Source: Flavobacterium potami
GTDB lineage: Bacteria > Bacteroidota > Bacteroidia > Flavobacteriales > Flavobacteriaceae
Assembly (NCBI RefSeq): GCF_020026915.1
Contig: NZ_JAINUY010000003.1
Span: 584,678-648,677 of the forward strand
Direction: 5' to 3'
DNA length: 64,000 nt
Each line of letters begins with the position of its first letter. The stretch's first letter is position 1. The notes below the pieces were generated by a model that was not told where the DNA came from, did not search any database, and worked only from the letters and a program-made list of their open reading frames with translations. A program made the position numbers and the translations under genes. Shown here piece by piece: positions 16,755 to 26,649 of the stretch.

Positions 16755-17681
16755 ATGAGCAAATCAATATTTAAAGGATTTCTTTTGGCTATTATAGCAG
16801 CTATATTTTGGGGAATATCAGGAACGTTTGGCCAGTTTTTATTTCAAGAAAGAGGACTTAATGTAGAATGGTTGATTACCATTAGAATGCTAGTCTCAGG
16901 AATAATACTTTTGTTTTACTCGAAATTAAGCGAAAAAACAGCAGTATTTGAAATCTGGAAATCCAAAAAAGATGCTTTACAATTATTAGTATTTAGTATC
17001 GCTGGAATGCTCTCTGTTCAATACACTTATTTTGCAGCTATAAAACATTCCAATGCTGCAACGGCAACGATATTGCAATTCTGCGGTCCCATTATTATTG
17101 CTATTTTTTTAGCTTTAAAATTTAAAAAATTACCAAAAGCAAAAGAAACATTAGCTATTATACTTGCAGTAACAGGTACTATATTATTAGTAACGCACGG
17201 TAATTTCAATAAATTAGCTATTTCTGGAAGTGCTTTATTTTTCGGACTCAGTTCAGCGGTCGCTTTGGCAATTTATACGCTACAGCCTGCTAAACTGCTT
17301 CACAAATATAAACCTTCGGTTGTAATTGGTTGGGGAATGTTTTGCGGTGGTTTTGCTTTTAGCTTTGTTAAAGCTCCATGGCAAATAGAAGGTCAATGGG
17401 ATGCATTTACCTATCTCTACACAATCTTGATAATTGTATTTGGAACTTTAATTGCTTTTACATTTTACCTCAATTCTGTAAAAATAATTGGGGGACAAAA
17501 AGCCAGTTTATTGGCATCTGCCGAACCACTTGCCGCTACAATCTTAGCCGTTTATTGGCTTAAAACACCTTTTTCTCTTATTGACTGGATTGGGAGTTTA
17601 TTAATCATCTCTACAGTTTTTTTATTAAGCAAAAGCACTGAGAAAAAACCTGTTTTTCAAAACCATCAAGAAACGCATTAG
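16755..17681 (+). CDS. EamA/DMT-superfamily transporter
   Basis: 308 residues with ten predicted membrane helices in two EamA halves (AAIFWGISGTFGQFLFQERG; GGQKASLLASAEPLAATILA). Resembles the DMT carriers that accompany Lrp/AsnC-family regulators and export amino acids; the divergent Lrp-type gene supports an amino-acid or related substrate, still inferred. Ends with a short polar tail; a strong terminator lies about 120 bases on. Confidence 0.86.
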   Translation: MSKSIFKGFLLAIIAAIFWGISGTFGQFLFQERGLNVEWLITIRMLVSGIILLFYSKLSEKTAVFEIWKSKKDALQLLVFSIAGMLSVQYTYFAAIKHSNAATATILQFCGPIIIAIFLALKFKKLPKAKETLAIILAVTGTILLVTHGNFNKLAISGSALFFGLSSAVALAIYTLQPAKLLHKYKPSVVIGWGMFCGGFAFSFVKAPWQIEGQWDAFTYLYTILIIVFGTLIAFTFYLNSVKIIGGQKASLLASAEPLAATILAVYWLKTPFSLIDWIGSLLIISTVFLLSKSTEKKPVFQNHQETH

Positions 17682-17800
17682 AAAACAACGAAAGCTTAAA
17701 AAACTTTAATGGTCAATAAAAACAATTTAAACAGAATACCAATACAGACGCTATATTAAAAAGAGATTAAAGCTAAAATTTACATTTTCAAATACTTAAA

Positions 17801-17834
17801 AAAAAGCTAAATCAAAATTGATTTAGCTTTTTTC
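17801..17834 (+). terminator. Intrinsic terminator after the DMT transporter
   Basis: AAAGCTAAATCAA pairs perfectly with TTGATTTAGCTTT around AA, followed by T residues. Confidence 0.88.
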
Positions 17835-17894
17835 ATTTTTTTTTAATATATTTATAAAATAAAGCTCAAAACTATCCACCTTAAATTATTAAAA

Positions 17895-18071
17895 ATGGAA
17901 AAAATAACCTCCAAATCGCTAATGTTGCTATCCGTTGGAATTTTCATTATAGCCGCTTCTTTAATCATTCCTCATTTTATCAAAATATCAGATTTGTCAA
18001 GAGGTTTAATTGTCGGAATGGGACTTGGAATGTTATTATTAGCACTTAGTCCTAAACGCGAATCGAATTAA
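17895..18071 (+). CDS. 58-residue two-helix membrane protein
   Basis: ATG at 17895, stop TAA at 18069-18071, one base before the convergent glycosyltransferase stop. The product MEKITSKSLMLLSVGIFIIA and onward has two hydrophobic segments (about residues 8-27 and 37-50) joined by the short loop KISDLSRG, with a basic tail SPKRESN. It has its own space after a strong terminator. I recognise no family; similar tiny hydrophobic proteins are common in Flavobacteria. Coding status is likely but not certain. Confidence 0.6.
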   Translation: MEKITSKSLMLLSVGIFIIAASLIIPHFIKISDLSRGLIVGMGLGMLLLALSPKRESN

Positions 18072-18072
18072 C

Positions 18073-19503
18073 TTATTTCTTAGTAAATCCTTTTCGGGTC
18101 ATCTCGCCCCATCCTTTAGTTCCCATAATTTTTTCTTTATAACCGATCAAAGCGGCGTAAACCGTAAGCGGATGAAAATAAACTGGTTCTATAAATGCTG
18201 CCATTAAAAGTTTAAAGAAATCTGTTTGTTTTGGATATTTGTGATACGTTCTTTCCTCACTAAACAAAGCAATTACCGAAAAGAAAACAGCAAAAGAATA
18301 GACAAAAAGCAATAGTAATACAAAGAAATGCCAGTTTAATAAGCCGAAAATTATAAAAATTACGGTTATTAAGAGTCCAATAAATTCTATTCCGGGAGCC
18401 AGAAATTCAAACAATGTCCAATAAGGCACACTCAACATTCCTAAAAGTTTATATTTGGGGTTGAGAAACATTTTTTTGTGGAAGCTTAATGTTTCTATTG
18501 TTCCTCGCATCCAACGGCTTCTTTGTTTTTTAAATATCTTGAAATCTTCGGGTGCTTCTGTCCAACACAACGGATCCGGAATATAACTTACCGCATAAGG
18601 CAATTTATTTTCGAGCATATAACGGCGCATTCTCACGATGAGTTCCATGTCTTCTCCTACCGTTTTTGTGCTATAGCCACCAGATAAAATAGCAATTTCT
18701 TTATCAAATGCTCCAAAAGCACCACTTATCAGTAATAATCCGTCTAGTCTTCCCCACGCCATTCTACCCAAAAGAAAAGCTCTTAAATATTCTAGAACCT
18801 GAATTCGAGGCAACATCACGTCCGGAATATTAACCTCAACCAAACGACCATTTTTAATTACACATTGATTGGCAATTCGCACTACGCCTCCTGTTGCAAT
18901 AATTCTTTTTCCTTGTGATTCTAAGAAAGGTTTTGCCAGTTTTAAAAGTGAATCTTTGTCCAGAATACAATCAACATCGATACAAACTACGTATGGATTC
19001 TGTGCAATATTTAAACCGACGTTTAAAGCATCGGCCTTACCTCCATTTTCTTTGTCAACTACAATTAGTTTTTTGAACGCCGCATTTCTGGACGTATAAA
19101 TTCCTTTTATTTTTTTGGTTTCAATTTTAGGATGAATATTCAAATCGGTCAAAACCAAATCGTACGTTTTGGTTAGAATTTCCATCGAATTGTCTTTACT
19201 TCCATCGTTTACCACAATAACCTGATAATTATTATAATTTAATGAAAGTAAAGATTTTACATTTTCTTCAATCGTAAATCCTTCATTATATGCAGGCGCA
19301 ATCAACGAAAGTTTTGGTGCGAATTCGCTTGTCAGAAGCACTTCATAATCTACAAAACTGTTTTTTTTCAGGTAACTTCTTAATTCTTTTTGTGAAAGAT
19401 AAGCCAATATCAAATAAGAAGACATAATTAGAATGGCATACCCCAAAATAAGAAGTATGTAAACATCTAAAAACCATGTTATCTCTGTATCAAAAAAAGT
19501 CAT
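18073..19503 (-). CDS. Processive family 2 glycosyltransferase, PgaC/hyaluronan-synthase-like
   Basis: 476 residues. One N-terminal membrane helix (about 10-35), a GT2 domain with nucleotide-sugar residues VVNDGSKDNS and DVDCILD, the acceptor motif TVGEDMEL and the processivity motif QRSRWMRG, then three or more C-terminal helices. This is the layout of synthases that polymerise and extrude beta-linked polysaccharide through the inner membrane. Last gene of a five-gene operon with a TPR/barrel protein, HEAT protein and phosphorelay, which suggests exopolysaccharide production. Sugar unknown; no PgaB-like deacetylase is present. Confidence 0.88.
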   Translation of the reverse strand: MTFFDTEITWFLDVYILLILGYAILIMSSYLILAYLSQKELRSYLKKNSFVDYEVLLTSEFAPKLSLIAPAYNEGFTIEENVKSLLSLNYNNYQVIVVNDGSKDNSMEILTKTYDLVLTDLNIHPKIETKKIKGIYTSRNAAFKKLIVVDKENGGKADALNVGLNIAQNPYVVCIDVDCILDKDSLLKLAKPFLESQGKRIIATGGVVRIANQCVIKNGRLVEVNIPDVMLPRIQVLEYLRAFLLGRMAWGRLDGLLLISGAFGAFDKEIAILSGGYSTKTVGEDMELIVRMRRYMLENKLPYAVSYIPDPLCWTEAPEDFKIFKKQRSRWMRGTIETLSFHKKMFLNPKYKLLGMLSVPYWTLFEFLAPGIEFIGLLITVIFIIFGLLNWHFFVLLLLFVYSFAVFFSVIALFSEERTYHKYPKQTDFFKLLMAAFIEPVYFHPLTVYAALIGYKEKIMGTKGWGEMTRKGFTKK

Positions 19504-19514
19504 TCCGTTTTTAT

Positions 19515-20336
19515 TTATAGCGTTAACGCCTGTAAGACGCTTTGCGCTTCATATTTTATTATAGTGTTGGGAGCTTTTGCTGTCAATTCTGCAACAAAAG
19601 GCACTTTTTGTGTCAGTTTCAGTTCTTTTATGAGTTTCAATCCTAACGAAATCACGGTGGTGTTTTGCGATTCCAATAAAAGCTCGACACCTTTTGTATC
19701 TCCGATATCATGTTTTTTGAAAGCACTAATAATATTAACCTGAGTCCATTCGTCAATAATATCAGAATGTTCGGTAAGATGTACAATTCCTTTTGTTCCT
19801 TCTAATCTTATTCCTGCATTTATGGCTGTAATTTTTAAAGTCTTGTTTCGGGCTTTAGAACAGGCAATAATCTGTTCAAAGGCTTCATTGATTTTAAATT
19901 CAGACAATTCTGTAATTCCTTTACATTTTACTTCCCAATTAAAATTTTTGAGCTTTTTATAGGAATCTTTTATCAAAGCAGAATCTTTATAAAATTGTTC
20001 CAGTTTCTGCGCATAAATGCCTTCGTAATTTTTATGAAGATTGATGAGCGTTTCTGTCAAAACTTCTCTGAAAAAACGCGTATCAAAAAGCACCATGAAA
20101 TTTTTATCTTTTTTAATCTCTGAAAACAGTACATCTTCAAAAATGACAGAAGACATTACCCTTTCAATCTGGGTTTCATATTCTAATCTAAGCTTTTCCC
20201 TTTTGATGTTTCTATTTCTACTTGCCACAATGATGAGATAGAAAATAAAGGAAGCAGCAACAAACAAATAAATTGCTCCCGTTAGAAAAGGCACCACCCA
20301 ATGTCCGTTTTTATATAACTGCCAGATTTCTGTCAT
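19515..20336 (-). CDS. HEAT-repeat inner-membrane protein
   Basis: 273 residues. One membrane helix near the N-terminus (VVPFLTGAIYLFVAASFIFY, about 14-38), a charged linker, then helical repeats with ITELSEFKINEAFEQII and following HEAT-like pairs to the end, expected in the cytoplasm. It begins one base after the stop of the barrel gene and ends 11 bases before the glycosyltransferase start. A scaffold or regulator that links the response regulator to the synthase is plausible from context, not shown. Confidence 0.7.
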   Translation of the reverse strand: MTEIWQLYKNGHWVVPFLTGAIYLFVAASFIFYLIIVASRNRNIKREKLRLEYETQIERVMSSVIFEDVLFSEIKKDKNFMVLFDTRFFREVLTETLINLHKNYEGIYAQKLEQFYKDSALIKDSYKKLKNFNWEVKCKGITELSEFKINEAFEQIIACSKARNKTLKITAINAGIRLEGTKGIVHLTEHSDIIDEWTQVNIISAFKKHDIGDTKGVELLLESQNTTVISLGLKLIKELKLTQKVPFVAELTAKAPNTIIKYEAQSVLQALTL

Positions 20337-20337
20337 A

Positions 20338-21552
20338 TCAAAAACGTTTGGTTACAATTAGCTGTACATTAAACCTGTTTCTATATTGTCCCGGAATATA
20401 TTCTTCATCTTCATACAAGAAAATCGGACGAACAAAAAACGAGTCGCCAAAACGATGCTGGTACTGAATCCCGATTCGATATGCCTTCAATGGTTGTGTA
20501 AAATTATTGTATAGATACAAATAAGGTACATTTCCATATTGCAATTCCAACCTAATGATGCGTTCTTTTTCTTCATTTGTTCTCTGAATACTTACAACAT
20601 GAGAAAACAATTCGTTTGAAGTATCATAATAAGGTCGATAAGCAAAAGAATAAATTCCTGGATTATAAGACAATTGGCCTGTTACCAAAGTAATATCGTC
20701 GGTATCAAAATGCATGAATCTTCCTCCAATAGAATATTCAAACTTTTTATAAGGTTTGAAATAATATTCTAAACCCGCTTTTGCAACAGGAAATATCGTT
20801 TCGCCAGTTGAAACTCCGGCATTTGCATACAAATAGCTTTTGTTAGAAAAGGTTTGATAGAAGTCAGTCTCAAACAACATTTGCGTTTCGTTGCTCACAT
20901 TTCCGATGTTTGCTCTTCCAACAATGGCCGATTTACTAAATTTATGTGAATATTCAGCATATCCGTAATGAAACGGAGATTGTCCTGGATCTGAACTCGA
21001 AATATTCAAATAAGACACCGATACTGCATTTTTTGCTTTACGGCCAATAAGTGTTCTAATTCCCTTAAAAGCCTGAGTGCTGTTATCTGCAAAAGAAGCT
21101 TTCTCAATCAGTTCTAAGGCTTCCTGATCACGGTTTAGTTTTTCCAGACAACTTGCTTTTATTTTTAAAACCTCAACATCTTTTGGAGCAATTGCCAAAT
21201 ATTTATCACAATACAGATTACACTTTTCGTAATTCTCTGACCAGAAATAAACATTAATAATGGCTTGTAAAGCTTCCGGATTCGGATTAACTCTGTCTGT
21301 CAACGGAGAAAGCACTTTTATCGCCGTTTTATAATCCTTTTTCCAGCTGTAAATTCTTCCGGTATATGTTTGGATATCTTCGTCTTGAGGATACTTGGCA
21401 CGTAAAGGTTCAATTAAAGATAAAGCTTTATCGTAATGTTCTTTTTCCACTTCACGTTTAACGTTTGCTAAAGTTTCTTCAACATTAATTTCCTGACCAA
21501 ATGCAATGGAGGAAACAAATAACAGGCAGATAGAATAATATAGAAATTTCAT
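20338..21552 (-). CDS. YaiO-like outer membrane protein with TPR N-terminus and beta-barrel
   Basis: 404 residues. Signal peptide (MKFLYYSICLLFVSSIAFGQ), TPR-like helices (about 25-165: YDKALSLIEPLRAKYPQDED, then further repeats), then an aromatic-rich barrel ending in the outer-membrane signature phenylalanine (LIVTKRF). TPR plus barrel is the arrangement of PgaA and of AlgK/AlgE combined, which lead exopolysaccharides through periplasm and outer membrane. The start ATG overlaps the receiver stop by one base, so translation is coupled. Confidence 0.8.
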   Translation of the reverse strand: MKFLYYSICLLFVSSIAFGQEINVEETLANVKREVEKEHYDKALSLIEPLRAKYPQDEDIQTYTGRIYSWKKDYKTAIKVLSPLTDRVNPNPEALQAIINVYFWSENYEKCNLYCDKYLAIAPKDVEVLKIKASCLEKLNRDQEALELIEKASFADNSTQAFKGIRTLIGRKAKNAVSVSYLNISSSDPGQSPFHYGYAEYSHKFSKSAIVGRANIGNVSNETQMLFETDFYQTFSNKSYLYANAGVSTGETIFPVAKAGLEYYFKPYKKFEYSIGGRFMHFDTDDITLVTGQLSYNPGIYSFAYRPYYDTSNELFSHVVSIQRTNEEKERIIRLELQYGNVPYLYLYNNFTQPLKAYRIGIQYQHRFGDSFFVRPIFLYEDEEYIPGQYRNRFNVQLIVTKRF

Positions 21553-21917
21553 TATACACGTGTGTTTAGTAATTTATTGATTCTCACTAAAAGCACAGCC
21601 GGGCTGACTGGTTTTGCTATAAATTCATTGGCTCCAATGTCAAACGAATCCAATTCTGTTTGTTCAACGCCTGAAGAAGTTAGTATAATGACAGGAACAT
21701 CAGATTTAAGCGTTTCGCGGACATATTGAGTAATTTCCATTCCGCTTATACCGGGCATGTTGATATCTGTAAGAATCAGATTGTAATGATTCTCTTTTAT
21801 AGCATCGAGCGCATCTTTTCCATCAGAAAACTGGTCAACACTAAATCCTTTAGATTCTAAGAAAAAAGATAATGATTTGCGTAGGATGTCATTATCTTCA
21901 GCTAAGATTATTCTCAT
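21552..21917 (-). CDS. Single-domain response regulator
   Basis: 121 residues, receiver domain only: acidic pocket LAEDNDIL, phospho-acceptor Asp near residue 53 (LILTDINMPG), switch Thr/Ser (VIILTSSG) and Lys (FIAKPV). No output domain, so it acts by protein contact or passes phosphate on. Encoded between a kinase with HPt and the export proteins, it fits as the terminal receiver of a phosphorelay controlling the polysaccharide apparatus. Confidence 0.93.
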   Translation of the reverse strand: MRIILAEDNDILRKSLSFFLESKGFSVDQFSDGKDALDAIKENHYNLILTDINMPGISGMEITQYVRETLKSDVPVIILTSSGVEQTELDSFDIGANEFIAKPVSPAVLLVRINKLLNTRV

Positions 21918-21993
21918 TTTTTCAAATTTTAAACTAGGGGCAAAATTTAATTATAATGTCAGAAATGTAAAGCTATTGCATATTTCTCTTTTA

Positions 21994-23976
21994 TCATAGT
22001 GATTTTAGAATTTTTACGACATCTTCGATTCCACAATGTAAAATATTTATTTTGTCCAAAATTTCTGTAGAAAACTGAGCCATCATGGCCTCCTCCTCTA
22101 TAATTGTTGCACATTTGCTAAGATCATCCAGCATAAAAATATCCAAACTTGACTTCATATTATGCGCCAGTTTCTTTACTGTATCGTGATCCTCTTTTTT
22201 GAAAGCTTCTTCTAATTCTGCAACCTGACCTGGAATTTTTTCTAAGAAAAGATGAATCATTTCCTCTTTAAAATTTTCATCTCCGCAAGCCATTTCATCC
22301 AAAAAAGAAAAATCTATTCTTCTTCTTTTTTCTGGTCCTACTTCTTCGGTCAAAGCTGTTTTTATTGCTTTTAAAAGTATGTTTTGCTTAAAAGGTTTTG
22401 GAACATAACCATTCATTCCTGCTTTATAACAACGTTCTTGTTCTCCAATTAAAGAATGTGCCGTCATGGCAATAATAGGAATTGAAAAATTCATTTCGTT
22501 ACGGATATAATCCGTGGTTTGGTAACCATCTTTTACTGGCATTTGAAGATCCATTAATACCAAATCATACTGATTTTTTGATAATAATTCGATACCATCT
22601 TCTCCATTCCCAGCAACATCCAATTCAAAACCAAAATTCTGAATAACGCTTTTTACCAATTTCTGATTTAAAACATTATCCTCGCAAAGCAATATTTTTA
22701 GATGACCAAGATCATTTTTTGAAACTGTTTTTGAAGCCGTTTCCTGAACTTCCGTTTTTTTGTAGGTAATGAAAAAGAAAAATTCTGAACCTCGGTTCAA
22801 TTCGCTTTTTACATGAATTTCTCCTTTATGAAGTTCTACCAATTGTTTAACGATATTCAAACCAAGACCAGTACCTCCAAATGTTCTTGTGGTACTTTCT
22901 TCACCTTGAGTAAAACGTTCAAAAATAGTTTTAAGTTTGTTTTTTGGAATTCCGATACCTGTATCTTTAACAGAAAATCGAAGCGTATAACCGTCGGCTG
23001 TTTCTTCTGTTTTCTTTACTGAAACAGTTACTTCTCCTTCTTGCGTAAACTTAAGCGAATTGCCTACCAGATTTACTAATATCTGGTTCAGTCTTCCCTG
23101 ATCACCTATTACATTTTCAGGCATTTCCGCATCCAAATAAAGATTGAATTCAACATCTTTTTGAACTTTAACTTTCAATAAATTATAGACATGTTTCAAT
23201 GTCTTTTTTAAATTGAAAGGTTCCATTTCAATGGCCAAATTTCCCGATTCAATTTTAGAAAGATCCAGAATATCATTGATAATAATGAGGAGATTTTCTC
23301 CAGCAATTTGCACACTATCGATATAATCCTTTTGCGTCTCATCTAAATCTGTCTGAGCCAAAAGATCTGTAAAACCGATAATAGCATTCAAAGGTGTTCT
23401 GATTTCGTGACTCATATTTGCCAGAAAACTGTCTTTTGCTAAAACAGCGCGTTCGGCAATCTTTCTTTGCGTGTACAACTCATAATTTTTGGTACCCAAT
23501 TCTAACTGAGCCATAACGTGTTTTGCTACAATAGAAAGTGCATTTCGCTGGTTGTCGTCGAGTTCTTTAACGACATGATCGACAGCACATAAAGTTCCAA
23601 TATTGTAACCATCAGGTGTTGTAAGTGGTACTCCTGCGTAAAACCTAACATTGAATCCGCCTGTTACATTAGGGTCATCTTTAAATCTTTCGCTTAAATG
23701 GGTGTCGTTGATTTCGACCATTTTAGTATCCATGATCGTATAATTACAAAATGTAATTTCACGAGGAACTTCTGACACTCCTATTCCAATTTCAGACTTA
23801 AACCATTGTCTGCTTTCGTCGATAAATGAAATATGGGCAATAGGAACACCACAGATATACGAAACAAGCTTTGTGGCATCATCAAAAGCATTGTCTGGAA
23901 GTGTATCTAGTATATTGTAACGTTTTAGAGCAGCTAAACGTTCTAATTCGTTTTCTGGAATGGGGTAATCTCTCAT
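21994..23976 (-). CDS. Hybrid sensor histidine kinase: GAF, HisKA, HATPase, receiver, HPt
   Basis: 660 residues from the ATG at 23976. A longer frame exists, but the predicted transcription start falls between the two ATGs. Order: GAF (about 25-150, FDDATKLVSYICGVPIAHIS), HisKA with His near 187 (NMSHEIRTPLNAIIGFTDLL), HATPase (FGGTGLGLNIVKQL), receiver with Asp near 474 (LVLMDLQMP) and an HPt domain with His near 602 (LAHNMKSS). No membrane segment, so it senses an intracellular signal. HPt at the end implies onward transfer, most simply to the receiver protein encoded 76 bases downstream. Confidence 0.93.
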   Translation of the reverse strand: MRDYPIPENELERLAALKRYNILDTLPDNAFDDATKLVSYICGVPIAHISFIDESRQWFKSEIGIGVSEVPREITFCNYTIMDTKMVEINDTHLSERFKDDPNVTGGFNVRFYAGVPLTTPDGYNIGTLCAVDHVVKELDDNQRNALSIVAKHVMAQLELGTKNYELYTQRKIAERAVLAKDSFLANMSHEIRTPLNAIIGFTDLLAQTDLDETQKDYIDSVQIAGENLLIIINDILDLSKIESGNLAIEMEPFNLKKTLKHVYNLLKVKVQKDVEFNLYLDAEMPENVIGDQGRLNQILVNLVGNSLKFTQEGEVTVSVKKTEETADGYTLRFSVKDTGIGIPKNKLKTIFERFTQGEESTTRTFGGTGLGLNIVKQLVELHKGEIHVKSELNRGSEFFFFITYKKTEVQETASKTVSKNDLGHLKILLCEDNVLNQKLVKSVIQNFGFELDVAGNGEDGIELLSKNQYDLVLMDLQMPVKDGYQTTDYIRNEMNFSIPIIAMTAHSLIGEQERCYKAGMNGYVPKPFKQNILLKAIKTALTEEVGPEKRRRIDFSFLDEMACGDENFKEEMIHLFLEKIPGQVAELEEAFKKEDHDTVKKLAHNMKSSLDIFMLDDLSKCATIIEEEAMMAQFSTEILDKINILHCGIEDVVKILKSL

Positions 23977-23997
23977 TTTATTAGTAGGTAAAGTGCA

Positions 23998-24005
23998 CAA
24001 AGATA
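23998..24005 (-). promoter_or_regulatory. Predicted -7 element for the kinase-exopolysaccharide operon
   Basis: Minus-strand TATCTTTG fits TAnnTTTG, 22 bases before the ATG at 23976. Transcription would start near 23991, which excludes the in-frame ATG at 24000. Confidence 0.5.
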
Positions 24006-24242
24006 AGCTAAATTGAATAAAGATGCCTTGTTTTGCCTATAAACGTATTTGATATTCAGAATCGTATTACCCATTTTTTATTTCATTACAAATTTTTTCA
24101 AGGTCATTACAAAATTGAATATCTGCTATTGGGCGCCAACTGATTTTGTTATAAAATTGCGCAGATTTTGTAAACTAATCTCTTTCAAAAGGCACTTTTT
24201 TTCAGGAATCGTAGTACTTAAAAGAGATAAAAATTAAAGTAA

Positions 24243-26525
24243 ATGAAAAACTTAAGAAACAGTATTTTTTACGTTGGAGTTATTGGAGGATTCTCTCTAT
24301 TGATGTATTGGATCATTTTATTGGGCGTACAATTGCAAACAGGAAGAAATCTTAAAATTCCAACTTCAGATAAAAGTCAATGGAACGAATTTCTTGATTC
24401 TCTTATAAAAAACCTACACCATCCTTTAGCACTACTTTTGGCTCAAATTGTTACGATTATTTTCGTCGCTCGTATTTTTGGATGGATTTGTATTAAAATG
24501 AAACAACCCGCCGTAATTGGAGAAATGATTGCGGGAATTGTGATGGGGCCTTCTTTAATTGGAATGTATTTTCCAGAGTTTTCTGCGGCATTATTCCCTA
24601 CTGAATCATTAGGAAATCTTCAATTTTTAAGTCAGATTGGTTTAATTCTTTTCATGTATATCGTAGGAATGGAAATCGACATGAAGATTCTTAGAAATAA
24701 AGCCCATGATGCTGTGGTTATTAGTCACGCTAGTATTATAATTCCGTTTGTTTTAGGAATGGGATTGGCGTATTTTATATATGAAGAATTTGCCCCTGCA
24801 GATGTACAGTTTACATCGTTTGGCTTGTTTGCCGGAATTGCGATGAGTATCACTGCGTTTCCGGTACTTGCCAGAATTGTGCAGGAACGCGGTATTCATA
24901 AAACAAGATTAGGAACCATCGTAATTACATGTGCTGCAGCAGATGACATTACAGCATGGTGTATTTTGGCAGTTGTAATTGCAATTGTAAAAGCAGGTTC
25001 TTTTGGAAGCGCTTTATATACTGTTCTTTTAGCATTAGGATATGTTTTCTTGATGATTAAAGTAGTCCGTCCGTTCTTGAAAAGAATTGGAGATTTGTAC
25101 GCAACAAACGAAAAATTAAGCAAACCAATTGTCGCTATCTTTTTCTTAACGCTTGTGGTTTCTTCTTATTTAACAGAAGTTATCGGAATTCATGCTTTAT
25201 TCGGAGCTTTTATTGCAGGAGCAATTATGCCGGAAAACATTAGATTTAGAAATTTGTTTATCGAAAAAGTAGAAGACGTTGCGCTTGTACTATTATTACC
25301 ATTATTCTTTGTATTTACAGGTTTAAGAACACAAATCGGTTTATTAAACGAGCCTTATTTATGGAAAATAGCTGGATTAATCTTTTTGGTAGCTGTTATA
25401 GGTAAATTTGTCAGCAGTATGCTTGCCGCAAAATTTGTGGGACAAAGTTGGAAAGACAGTTTATCAATCGGAGCGCTAATGAATACAAGAGGTTTAACCG
25501 AATTGGTAGCGCTGAATATTGGTTATGATTTAGGAGTTTTAAGTCCAGAATTGTTCTCAATGTTTGTCATTATGGCCCTTGCCACGACCTTTATGACTGG
25601 ACCAACTTTAGATCTAATCAACTGGTTGTTTAAATCGAGTAAAGAAGAGTCTGAAGAAGATACAGCCTTGAAAAACAAATACAGAATTTTACTGTCTTTT
25701 GATCGTCCAGAATCTGGAAAAGCTTTACTAAAAGTAGCGGACGGATTAACCAATAAAAGAGCTGAAAGTTCTGAAATTACTGCGATGCATTTTCTTCCAA
25801 CTGAAGAATTACACCATTATAATACAGATATTTACGAAACAGAAAAATTCAAAGATGTTGTTGAAGAATCTGTTGCTTTAAATAGAAATATTACCACTAT
25901 GTTTAAAGCATCTGCCGATATTGACAACGAAATTGTTTCTGTTGCAAACAAAAGCAAACACGATTTACTTTTAGTCGGAATTGGACAATCTATTTATCAG
26001 GGAAGTTTATTAGGACGTGTTCTCGGTTTTACAACAAGAATTATCAATCCTGAAAAAATCTTAAATACCGTAACTGGAAAAGAAAACATCCTAGAATCTG
26101 CTCCTTTTGATGACGGAACGAGACAGATTATCTCAAAATCTCAAATTCCGGTTGGTATTTTAATTGACAAAGATTTGACCGACATTAACTCGATTTTTAT
26201 TCCTCTTTATAGTTTAAAAGACTGGAATTTGATTCAGAATTATGTTCAGAAATTCATTCAGAATATTGATGCGAGAATTGTGATTTTGGATGTAGAAGGA
26301 AAAATCAATACTGATTTAGATACTAAAGAACAAATCAGATTAATGGAACAAGCAGCTCCAAGTCAGCTTTCGCTAAGAAAAGAACAAACCGTTGACAAGG
26401 ATTTTCTTGAACAGCAAGATTTAATGCTGATTTCTATTGATGGCTGGAAACATTTAATGGATACTAAAAGTACTTGGTTACCCAATATCCCTTCAACATT
26501 GATTATTTCAGAAGATAAAAAATAA
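24243..26525 (+). CDS. CPA2-family cation/proton antiporter
   Basis: 760 residues. One N-terminal helix, then about 12 membrane helices of a Na+(K+)/H+ exchanger: AVIGEMIAGIVMGPSLIGMY, the core CAADDITAWC (the Asp pair site) and HALFGAFIAGAIMPEN. After residue about 470 comes a soluble cytoplasmic region resembling two universal-stress-protein-like halves (LLVGIGQSIYQGSLLGRVLG). It would exchange monovalent cations for protons in pH or osmotic balance. The 242 bases upstream hold no gene; a terminator follows. Confidence 0.9.
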   Translation: MKNLRNSIFYVGVIGGFSLLMYWIILLGVQLQTGRNLKIPTSDKSQWNEFLDSLIKNLHHPLALLLAQIVTIIFVARIFGWICIKMKQPAVIGEMIAGIVMGPSLIGMYFPEFSAALFPTESLGNLQFLSQIGLILFMYIVGMEIDMKILRNKAHDAVVISHASIIIPFVLGMGLAYFIYEEFAPADVQFTSFGLFAGIAMSITAFPVLARIVQERGIHKTRLGTIVITCAAADDITAWCILAVVIAIVKAGSFGSALYTVLLALGYVFLMIKVVRPFLKRIGDLYATNEKLSKPIVAIFFLTLVVSSYLTEVIGIHALFGAFIAGAIMPENIRFRNLFIEKVEDVALVLLLPLFFVFTGLRTQIGLLNEPYLWKIAGLIFLVAVIGKFVSSMLAAKFVGQSWKDSLSIGALMNTRGLTELVALNIGYDLGVLSPELFSMFVIMALATTFMTGPTLDLINWLFKSSKEESEEDTALKNKYRILLSFDRPESGKALLKVADGLTNKRAESSEITAMHFLPTEELHHYNTDIYETEKFKDVVEESVALNRNITTMFKASADIDNEIVSVANKSKHDLLLVGIGQSIYQGSLLGRVLGFTTRIINPEKILNTVTGKENILESAPFDDGTRQIISKSQIPVGILIDKDLTDINSIFIPLYSLKDWNLIQNYVQKFIQNIDARIVILDVEGKINTDLDTKEQIRLMEQAAPSQLSLRKEQTVDKDFLEQQDLMLISIDGWKHLMDTKSTWLPNIPSTLIISEDKK

Positions 26526-26548
26526 AGTTTGTTTTGGAATTTTATTTT

Positions 26549-26582
26549 AAAAGAGTGCCTTCAAAAGAGGCGCTTTTTTTTT
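26549..26582 (+). terminator. Intrinsic terminator after the antiporter
   Basis: AAGAGTGCCTT pairs with AAGAGGCGCTT (two G-T/mismatch positions), followed by a long T tract. Confidence 0.7.
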
Positions 26583-26649
26583 ATTTACTTCATTCCAAAC
26601 CTATAACGAATTTTTATATATTCGCTTATTATCAATCCAAAACCAAAAA

